A stretch of 64,000 bases of DNA, from assembly GCA_001692895.1 (NCBI GenBank), contig KV748227.1, forward strand, positions 310,001 to 374,000, in the 5' to 3' direction. Shown here in pieces: positions 54,800-64,000 of the stretch. This stretch comes from Cenococcum geophilum 1.58. Taxonomy: Eukaryota; Ascomycota; Dothideomycetes; Gloniales; Gloniaceae. Both the position numbers and the translations under genes were made by a program. A model generated the notes under the pieces. It made no database searches and was not told the DNA's origin. It was given only the letters and a program-made list of their open reading frames with translations. The stretch's first letter is position 1; each line of letters opens with the position of its first letter.

Positions 54800-57660
54800 T
54801 ACTTTTAGGTTGGGTGTTTAAATTTTTAAACTCCCGCTAAGCCAGCTTTTAATTGGTTTAAAAGTTGGCTTCTAATTAGTTAGAAAAAAACTTGCGGGCG
54901 GTAGGTTATAGCAGAATCCACGTAACGAATATCAATAGTATATCTATAGGTATATTTGTATAGCTGAATCAGCGGCTGAGTCACGATTACGCGGGCGAGG
55001 AGGTCCGTGCGTTTGGCGACTGTGGATGTTACCCCATATCTACAGTTGATTTTTGATCGCTAGCAATGCTATACTCTTAACACCCGTCGAGCGCTATGCG
55101 TAGAGCCTGCTGAGCGCTTTCTACTCGCACTAGAATGGTAAGAATCGGCCGTGGGTTAATGAAGATATTCGCGTTTTAAGTTGCGCGCCACTACCCTAAA
55201 GCACCCTATTAAACTTATACGGCACCAAAATAAGCCCCTAGGGGGCTATAGACGAAGGTTTTAATAGAGGACCTCTTAGTATCTTATTAGAAGTTATATA
55301 TATAACTATTTTAAAGCCTTTTTACCCGCTTAAAGCCGTTTACAAAGCTAATCTAGTAAGCACTGCATCTGCTCCTGCCGTAAATTAACCTACTATATAG
55401 CCGCTTCCTCGCTAACCTTTTAGACCTACGTAACCCGCTTAATCTCCTTAATAACCTTAAGCTATAGGGAGTATTATTAAACCTCCTTTTACTAGCCGGC
55501 CCGCTATTTACTACCCTATTTAGAATCTAGCGCTACTATAGAAGGATTACCTCCTAGCCCTTTGGTCCACTTACGCTAAAAGGCCTATACGGAGTTTACC
55601 GCGCGGCTTATATAGTATATAGGTAGAGACCTAGACCTAGGCTCTAGCTACGGCTGCGGCTGCGGCTGTTACGGCAGCGGCGGTGGCAAAGCTATACGGG
55701 AAGGAGAGCCTATAGCGCTTACCTAGGCGGATATATATCTGCTAGATCCCATAACAGATAGAGCTAAAGGGGCCGCTTCTATAGGTGGACGCGGGGGGTT
55801 AGTAGACCGGCCCTAAGGCTATGCTATAGCTGCTACCGCAGCTATAGCTAAAGGGGCTTCTAGTTAAAATGTAAGGCCTCTGGACGTTAGCAATTAAAGC
55901 TACAAAGACTGGGCCTGCTAGGACTTATCTAAATGGTCTAATAAGTCCTTAACCTCGCTAGCTGTCTGCTTATGTTTGGCGTATAGAGCCTTTAGTTAGT
56001 TAGTAAGGAGTAGTATAGCCTAGTAGAGAATTAATAGCTGATTTAGGCTCCCTTTTTCCTATAGGTAGGGCTCTAAATCCTGCGTAAAGGCCTTATACGC
56101 CTTATACTAGAAGATAGGGTAGCTCTATACTGGATGGCTTAGGAATATCTTATAGAGGGCTACTAAGTCCTATAGAATGACCTCGCGGAGGTAAAAAAGA
56201 AGGTTCGTAACCCCTATAGCGGTAAGGTTATTAATCTAGTATAGCTATAGGCCAAAATAGCCCTTCTATTTGTCCAGTTTGGGCTATATTATTAATAGCA
56301 GTATATTAGGCGGCGTAATACCCACACGGCGGATTTTAAAGCAGCCTATCTGTAAGGGGTGCCCTACTATTGACCTTATAAACTCTTATGGGAGAGAGTT
56401 TAAGTAATAGCCTACTATTTGCTCTTAGTTTTACCTCCTAGCGCACTAAATCTGGTCCTCGCTAACCCCCTTTAGCTCCGCCGTCTTGGCGCTAGCGCTC
56501 CGCCTAATATACGTCTTCTTCTTTAAGAAGACGCTAACATACTAAAAGGCCTTTACGACCCAATCTCGCTGCAAGTTATACAAGAGGGCTACCTCGCGGT
56601 CCCTACCGCCCTTAATTAGGCGTATATTATACCATACTAAGCGCCTACTAAAGTCCGGAAACGGCTTTGTACTAAAATTCCAGCAGTATAGGAGATAGAA
56701 AGCTAGCCCGCTAAGCATATAAATGAGCAGCTTTCTATTCCATAGGGCCCTAATAGTCTTAAGGCGGCCGTGCTAGTTCTACTTACCTGCGCGTATAGTG
56801 AATATTAAGGGCATATAGCGCGTAGGGCCTTTACCCTTAAACTTAAAGGTAAATAGATCTAAGATCTCGGCGGAGCGTTTATTGCCGCTATAGGTAAGTA
56901 TATAGTGGCCTAGTAGGATATTAATAAGCGTGCGGAAGTAGCACTCTAGGGATAAGGCGGCGCCCCTGGCCTAAAGCTTACGGCAGACGCTCTAGAACTC
57001 GTCCTTGGTATAGCCGTTAAGGAGGGTATCTCTACCCTTATCGGCGAACTGCTCTTTCTTGCGCTGCGCATCCCTCCGCTGTAACGTCTTTAGGTACTCC
57101 CTAACGCTATCCTCCCGCGGAGACGGGTGGCTATTTATTTCTATAGCTTTCTGCATCTAATAGAGGTCCGTTAAAGCAGTAATATAGCCGTAAACTAACC
57201 GCCATAAGAGCCGCGTTTCCTCTTAGGGTACGTTAATATTGGCTTTACGGCTCTTCCCTTTTAAGGGCTGGCTTGCAACCTCCTTAACGAGAAAGAGAAG
57301 TAGCTTATCCTCCGTAACGGTATCGCTATTATAGTACTGCTTTCGTTTATAAAAGGCCTAAAGCCGGATAATACGTTAGCTATAGGCCGCGATACTTTTA
57401 GGAGGGGGGGGGGTATTACCTTAAATTCCTTCTGCTTTGGATTATACGTTAAAGACGTATTCTTAGGCCTTATGGCATACATAAGGGCGAGGATATACTG
57501 CGCGTTAGCGCGTAATTCGGCATTATTAGCGATATTAATCTCTACGCGGTTAATCAGCGCTATTTTATATAGTAGGTATAATAGCAGATATGCTGCCGCG
57601 ATTAAGGATAGGTAGGGAGGACTTTTTTATATATACTTGGGGCCTCAATGGCCCTAATTA
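54800..57660 (-). mobile_element. RIP-mutated Crypton, copy B, with GCR1_C domain
   Basis: Coding part from 57,482 down to about 55,330, around 715 codons. Start MYAIRPKNTSLTYNPKQKEF; core-binding part YITALTDLY and NSHPSPREDSVREYLKTLQR, QFADKGRDTLL; recombinase (NDC10_II-like) part LGHYILTYSGNKRSAEILDL, GKGPTRYMPLIFTIRAGK, LLIYMLSGLAFYLLYCW, PFPDFSRRLVWYNIRLIKG, YIRRSASAKTAELKGVSEDQ and EQIVGYYLNSLP; C-terminal GCR1_C part KWTKGLGGNPSIVALDSK and LKVIKEIKRV. Interruptions are almost only TAG/TAA at expected Gln or Trp. It belongs to a different lineage from copy A. Possible short inverted similarity flanks it (GCTGA...TCACG near 54,966 and 57,780). Confidence 0.85.
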
Positions 57661-57715
57661 CCCTACGGTCGGCGTTAATTAGCGGCTCAATTAGCAGGTG
57701 GCCCTAGATACGCGA

Positions 57716-57751
57716 ATCTCCTCAGCTTGGCGCTGGTGGCGCTGAGGAGAT
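57716..57751. repeat. Hairpin at the edge of Crypton B
   Basis: ATCTCCTCAGC and GCTGAGGAGAT form a perfect 11-bp stem around a 14-base loop. Confidence 0.6.
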
Positions 57752-57854
57752 CCTTGAATCTAACCCAGGTGGCTAGCTAAACACGTGATTTTTCGGCTGA
57801 CCGAGGATCAGCTGGGCAGTTAATACCAAAATATTCTATACTTTAAGAACGCTA

Positions 57855-59440
57855 TACACTAAGCTCTACTAAAGCCCTGTAAAAGCTCTGCATAAAGCTC
57901 CGTATAAAGCTCTACAAAAGCTCTACCAAAAGCTCTACCAATGGCTTTGCAACACCTCTACCCACGTAGTGTACTAGCTACGCAGTAAAATAGAGCGCGC
58001 AGTGCGCAGGGTCCAAGGGGGTCTCCCCCTTAAAGCTCTGCTCGAAGCTTTGCTCGAAGCCCTATACGGAGCTCCGAAGCTCTACTAACACGCAGCACTA
58101 ATATGCTAGGAAGTCTCACAAACGTCTCTACAAACGTCTACAATCGCCTATACAATCGTCCGTACGAACGTCTACGGTTGTCTCTACAAACGTCTGTACG
58201 AATGCCTACACGAACGCCTACACGAACGTCTGCACGAACGCCTGCACGATCGCCTGCACGATTGCCTGCACGAACGCCTGCACGAACGCCTGCACGAACG
58301 CCTACACGAACGCCTATACAAAGCTCTTCTTAAAGCTCTATACAAAGTCGTTTATAAGGCCTTTAAAAATAAGCCTAAATACAAGCTCTATAAGAGCTCC
58401 GCACGAACCTCCATATAAAGCTCTGTAAAAGCTCTACTAAAAACTCTACCGAAGCCTCTACCGAAGCCTCTATAAGAGCTCTACCCACGCAGTAAATAGA
58501 GCACGTAGTGCGCAGGTAGGGTCTAAGGGGGTCTCCCCCTTAAGCTTAAAGTTCTACTTAAAGCTCTACTTAAAGCTTAATACGGGGCTCTAAAGCTCTA
58601 CTAACACGCAGTACTAATATACTAGGAAGGTTCTATAATTGGCGTACGAACGCCTATACAATTAATCGCCATATAATCGTCTTTACGAACGGCTCTACGA
58701 ACGGCTCTATAAACGTCTGCATAATTGCCCGTACGAACGCCTATACGAACGCCCATACGAACAATTAATTAAACGTCTATACAATTGCCTATACGATCGT
58801 CTCTATAAACGTCTCTACGATTGATCGCCCGTATGAACGTCTACACGCCTATAGGTGGCTTTATCGAAGCTTTATACGAAGCTCTATACGAAGCTCTGCA
58901 GAAGCTCTACTAAAGCCTCTACAAGACCTCTGCCTAGGCAGTAAATAGAGCACGTAGTGCGCAGGGGGGGTCTAAGGGGGTCTCCCCCTTAAGCTTAAAG
59001 CTCTACTCGAAGCTCTACTCGAAGCTTAATATAGAGCTCTAAAGCTCTACTAATACGCAGCACTAATATACTAAGAAGGCTCTATAATCGTCTACACAAG
59101 CGGCTCTATAAATGGCTCTACGAATATTTGCACAATCGCCCGCACAAACGCCCATGCAATCAATTAATCAATTAATTAAACGCCTGTACGAACGATCAAT
59201 TAAATGTCTATATAATTGCCTACACAATCGTCTCTATAAACGTCTCTGCAATTAATCGCTAGTATAAACGTCTACACGTCTATATGTCTGCACGTCTGCA
59301 CGCCTATATATAGCTCTGCACGTAGCTCTGCACGTAGCTTTATATATAGCTTTATATATAGCTCTATATAAAGCTCTGTATAAAGCTCTATACATAGCTC
59401 TATATAAAGCTCTATATAAGGCTCTACTAAAGCCCTATTT
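57855..59440 (+). repeat. Three tandem copies of the composite minisatellite element
   Basis: Each copy has, in order: AAGCTCTGC/AAGCTCTAC units, a GC-rich landmark ending GGGGGTCTCCCCCTT (about 58,018, 58,535 and 58,977), more AAGCTCT units, the landmark CTCTACTAACACGCAGCACT (about 58,080, 58,586, 59,045), then CGCCTACACGAA-type units and (TACAATCG)-like units. Period is about 450-515 bp. The 58,200-58,320 stretch has eleven near-identical 12-bp units. Confidence 0.85.
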
Positions 59441-60339
59441 TTTTTTTTTTTATATCTATTATATTATACTACGTACAATANTACGCATGCAGCCTTAGGC
59501 TATAGCGCTATAGTTCTATATACATAAATCCTTTCTAGGCAGCTTAATATGTACTAGTAGCTATGTCCTAGTAGTTTATANNNNCCTANNNNANCACTAA
59601 GATACTACAACTACTAGGGAATGAGAAAATGGTAAGAAAAACTATAAGAAATCCTAACCCCTGTCCCTGTCCTTTTGTAATTTATTTCTGTCCTTTTGCT
59701 CTCTAATATCATTTTAAGAGCCTAGTAGGAGTTACCTCCTTCTAGAATCCTATCTGTTTTTATTCTTCTATAGAATCTTCTTCGCGTACTAGTTTAGCAG
59801 CTTTAAGAGTCTCATAGTCTTTACTATTAGTAAAGTGTTTTTCTTTACAATTAATGCAAAGAGGGGTGGTATACTGGCAAGGCTTGCCTATTATTATATA
59901 GGTAGAATAGGAATTATTACGGACGCTTTAAGTACTATATTATAACTACTTGGAGAGGAGTCGGAAAAAGCTAGTTAGTTAATTTAAGTACGGTCTAGTA
60001 TGGAACTGGTGGAACTATATAACGAGGAATAGTAACCAAGGTCATATAATGTGCTATGTGTTAAATGAGAGGAATAAGAGGAACTTACATACCTTATATA
60101 TAACCCATATATTACGTATAAGAAGGATTTCATAGAAGTACGGTTGTGTATTTAAGGACTCTTAGTCCCTACCTAGATAGTTCCTTCCTTATAGTAATTC
60201 TTAGAATACAATTAGAGTTAATCTATTAGGCAACTACTCCACTAGTTATTATTACGTTGTTAATTACTATCTTTGCATTTCCTATACACCTAGCCTATTA
60301 ATAAGCCCATCGTAGTTCTTGCTATAAGGTTCCGTTACA
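59441..60339. mobile_element. Repeat DNA ending in the 5' LTR of a Gypsy element
   Basis: Ends GGTTCCGTTACA at 60,339, matching the terminus at 52,888 in reverse. The LTR start is not resolved. Ns at 59,481 and 59,581-59,594 lie before it. Confidence 0.45.
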
Positions 60340-60384
60340 TAATTACTACCCAGTTATAGTATTAAATATAGGAAGTCGAACAAT

Positions 60385-63300
60385 ATGCCACTAAAAGCAG
60401 CCACTATAACACTATTGACGGCGGCAATTACGTTAAGGTCAGGGGGTGATACTAGTATAGCGGACACTGACTCGCAACAATCTGTAACGGTAGGACAATT
60501 ATAAGAAATAGTTAACCAGTTAATAGAAAATAATATAGCACTTAAATAAAGGATTAACGGGATAGGCGTAGTAAAGGTTAAGTTACTATTAATTAAAAGA
60601 TTCTTAGGAGAAAGATCGAAGCTTAAAGGATTCCTTACGTAAATGCATTTTAAAGTTGCGTAAGAGGGAGCAAAGCTAGCGATACCTATAGATTAAATAG
60701 CGTATGCAGGGTTATTCCTAACAGGAAGAGCACTTAAATAGTTTAAGCCTTACTTTATAGAGATATAAGTAAACAGAATAATAACTATAAACTAGGAAGT
60801 ACGGTTTATGTTTTTAAGCTAGAACGGATTTATAGAATAACTTATATAAATGTTTAGAGACCTAGAGGCAGTAACTATAGCGGAAAAAAAACTCTAAGAT
60901 ATTACACAGTAAACCTTAGTAATTAAGTACATAATGTAGTTTTAAATATTGGTAATATAAGTTAAGTAAAATAATAGGGCGCTTATAGCATAATATAAGT
61001 AAGGACTTAAGGCTAAAGTCTAGGATATAATTATTCTAATAGAAGATGCGGATACCTTAAGGGAACTAATAGATTAAGTAATAAAGATTAATAATAGGAT
61101 TTACCAAAGGGAATAGACTAAGAGAGGTTAGGATAGAGTTTTATAGTTATATAAGATATAGAGCACGTAATAACTAAAGCTAAGTTAGAAACTATAGTAT
61201 AGCGCAGAGCTAATAGACCTAAGTGGTACTAAAGAAGCCTATAAGAGATGGAGTAAAAAACTATAAAAACCTAGAGGTTAAGGATCTAGTAATTACAGGA
61301 CTAAGGAGTAGAGGCTAAACTAGGGATCTTAGTAGTAGAAGACGTTTAGGCGGACTTTATAGTAAAGTTAATAGTTTAAAGACGGAGCTTATATAAATTA
61401 TGGGAAATAAGGTTATTTTGTAAGGGATTATAAAGATGGTTAAAGTTACTATATAATAAAGGAAACCAAACTAATAGTAAAAGACACACACGTATAGAGA
61501 AATAATAGTGTACTATAAGGAATAAAAGAGTGTTTAATTAGAAGTTTCGCGTTTTGTTATAATAACGTATACTAAATTTATAAAGACGCTAAGTATAGCG
61601 CAAGCTATTGGCCATAAGAGCTAGAGTTAAAAGGACTTAGAGGAACCAAAGAGTTAGATAAAAAGTAAGATTAACTCTATAAGCTAGATTAAGATATTAC
61701 AGTAATATACGGATAAAGATTAGTAATAATAACAATAGAGTTAAAGTACTTATTAATTAATAGCGACAAGGATAGTAAAGGAACTAACTAGGGGTATCTA
61801 AACCTTAATAACGCGATAGAAGTAGAGACTAAGACCGCTATAAAGCAAGGTTCAGTAACGGGTATTATAACACCGTTAGATACGGTATCCATTGCTTTAT
61901 AAGACGGAAGGAGCAATATCTAAAAGCGATTAAGTAAGTAGACGACTGCTAGTACTAGCTTACTACTCAATAAAGGCAAAAGGCTAAAGGCTTAAGATTC
62001 TTAAGACGAGATAAGAGATAACTAAGATTCTTAAAGTGAGATAAGGTATACCTAAGGACCTATAACGGACGAAAACCGATAGAGTAGGGCAGTAGCTTAG
62101 TTTAAAAACATACGAATAAGCTTAGAATAAGAATTCCCAACGGCATAAGACTTTTAAGACGAGATGAGTAAGATTTAAGACTCTTAAGATAAGATAAGAA
62201 TACTAAGTAAGCCTAGTTGGATTAAGGCTAGAGCTAAGCTTAAGTTAAAAGCAAGCTTAGGATTAAAAAATCTAAGGGGTTAAGAATTTGGAGAATGAAT
62301 TAGGACACCTATAGGTAGGAAGTAAGGAGCTTTATTATAGATTAGAGAATCTGCAATATAAATAGTAACTAAACTAGGAGATAGATATATGGACTTAGAG
62401 GACTTACTAGTAGAATAAAGTGTTTGGACTAAAGATTAAAAAGCCAATACTAAGATTAAGAAGTAAGGAGACTTTAAGGATCTACTTATAAGACGCGACA
62501 CAAAGGAAACCATGGAGGAATTTAGAGTAAGAATTACCTTATAGCAAGAACAGAAACTAGATAAGAGATTTAGTATATTAGGACGTATAAAGGACAGAGC
62601 GCTAGTATAAAGGGTTATTAATAGGCCTAGAGTAGGCACACTAAGAGCTAAGTGGCTTATTAAACTGGAATAAGAAGAGGATCTAGGGATTCCTATTAGG
62701 TTTAAGGAATAACACACTAAAGGTTATTACGACGCAGTAATAAAGAGATATTTCCTTATAAATAAGCTATATATACTTAAGCAGCTATACTAAAAGTGGT
62801 ATAGGCAACGACACAATAATAAGTAGGAAGATTTCTATATATAGTTAGACGAAAAAGTTATCTAAGACCACCCGATTATAGAGAAGACTATAACTTATAT
62901 TAAGGGAGCTTTAATTATAATATTAAAGGATCTAGAGGAGCAATTAGAGGACTGGAGAAGCGAAAGGTAAATCTTAGTACCCGCGAACGAAGTCGCAACG
63001 CTTAGATTAATGCGAGAAAGGTTTAAACTTAAGGGCGAGGATAAGCCGAGAGTTGACCTAAGATATTAAGCATATTATACACTATTGTAAATAGTATGCG
63101 TGGATAATACGTGTAATATGCATAGAGCACTAAAAGATAAAAATTGGAAGTATCTAATAAGGATATATTGGATGATGGATAAAGTAAAGTATCGAAATGC
63201 TAAGTATATATATAGTTAGTACCTAGTAGAAGTTTAAGAATAAGGGGACTTAATACTTTAACTAGGAAGATTTCTTACGGAAGAATGCCTAGATGGATAA

Positions 63301-63999
63301 TAATGGTGAGAATGTTTAAAGAATACCTGTCTATGGTATATTAAAGACAAAAAATAAACTAAGTATTGGCCTAAGTTAGACTAAGTATAAATAGGATCTA
63401 GTAGCTAATAGTTAGGAAAAGTAGAGGCCTACGGGACTAAAAGGAGCTAGTAGTAGAGCCTTAGACCCTTAAGGGAATTTAAGGACAATACCTAAATTTA
63501 TAAGTTAAATAGCAAGATTAATAGTTTGAGGTATTAATAGATAGTAGAGTAATAAGGAACCATATCTTACTAGTAGTAGTTAAAAAAATGGGGTTACTAT
63601 ATAGGTAGAAGGAACGTCTTTACCTATTAGTGACAATTTTAGGAGATCCGATAGCCTATAGAGGAGGCATTATTAATCTTAAAACAGGACCTATTTAGCT
63701 AACTATTAAGGGAAGATAAATTGAGATGTCTTTCGATATATTACTATTAGGGAATGATAAGGCAGTATTAGGAATGCCTTAGTTATAGGAATATAATCTA
63801 AGAATCGATTAGATTATAGGTTAGGTCAATATTAGAGATACTTAACGCCGCAAGATACGATAATAAGCTAAGTTAGTATAGTACTAAGTAGGAGCGACCT
63901 ATAAAGAAATGGAAAAAGGGCTAAGTTATATACTAAAGAGATACTATAAGTATAGTAAGAAACTATAGTTACTAGAGAGTAAAAAGCTGTTAGAGTATA
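60385..63999 (+). pseudogene. Ty3/Gypsy gag-pol relic, RIP-mutated, cut by the window end
   Basis: From ATG 60,385: gag core with ERSKLKGFLT, YAGLFLTGRALK and the following conserved LRELID/INNRIYQRE region (to about 61,110). The nucleocapsid zinc knuckle near 61,387-61,430 reads AYINYGK-stop-GYFVRDYK, so all three Cys are Tyr and the His is Tyr. A second Cys-type motif follows near 61,555. Retropepsin near 63,540-63,830: DSRVIRNHI, GDPIAYRGGIINLKTG, MSFDILLLGNDKAVLGMP. Most stops replace Gln or Trp codons. RT and integrase lie outside the window. The 61,700-63,050 part is not clearly assigned. Confidence 0.8.
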
Positions 64000-64000
64000 T

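Noticed and set aside
57700-57790. Helitron 3' end suggested by the hairpin
   Set aside because: No CTRR end after the hairpin and no Rep/helicase sequence; the neighbouring element is a Crypton.
62436-62717. Minus-strand 93-codon frame with hydrophobic segments
   Set aside because: Antisense to the Gypsy relic; no family features.

Overview
The window is from a filamentous ascomycete (Pezizomycotina; Leotiomycetes-like is only a guess). Evidence: short GT-AG introns of 47-85 nt with CTAAC-type branch sites, fungal gene families (kynurenine monooxygenase, Srs2, ZNFX1/Hrr1-type helicase, PacC-like fingers, NACHT and PD-(D/E)XK relics), Crypton, Ty3/Gypsy and Tad-like elements, and AT-rich blocks that look like repeat-induced point mutation (RIP): CpA/TpG are scarce, CpG persists, and Gln/Trp codons have become stops inside transposon frames.

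Layout. 0.2-9 kb is a gene island: BNA4-type KMO, a fold-back MITE, a Cys-rich protein, a MEMO-family protein, an intron-containing tRNA-Val, and a membrane-protein gene broken by one TAG. 10.9-14 kb is a RIP-mutated Crypton next to a 35-bp tandem repeat. 14.7-18.2 kb holds two decayed genes (fasciclin-domain and membrane protein). 18.8-20.6 kb is a nest of LTRs and MITEs. 21-32 kb is a second gene island: SRS2 helicase, a USP-like fragment, ER FKBP ending in KDEL, a secreted lysozyme-like protein and glutathione synthetase. 32-34.3 kb holds a 12-bp minisatellite element and a MITE inside an LTR. 34.5-36.4 kb is a PD-(D/E)XK pseudogene. 37.7-43.9 kb is one 1,993-aa ZNFX1/Hrr1-type helicase in three exons. 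44.4-46.7 kb holds NACHT and PacC-like relics and a perfect hAT-like MITE.

From 46.7 kb to the end is a repeat compartment without an intact host gene: a second copy of the minisatellite element, a Tad-like LINE relic with a younger 1-kb insertion, a minus-strand Gypsy pol relic, a second divergent Crypton that still shows all its domains, three tandem copies of the minisatellite element, and a plus-strand Gypsy gag-pol running off the window.

Intact genes are mostly core metabolism (kynurenine/NAD, glutathione), genome maintenance (Srs2), protein folding and probably RNA silencing (ZNFX1-like). They do not form an operon or cluster. The most unusual content is the composite minisatellite element, two different Cryptons, a nested retroposon with a 14-bp target duplication, and a varied set of MITEs.
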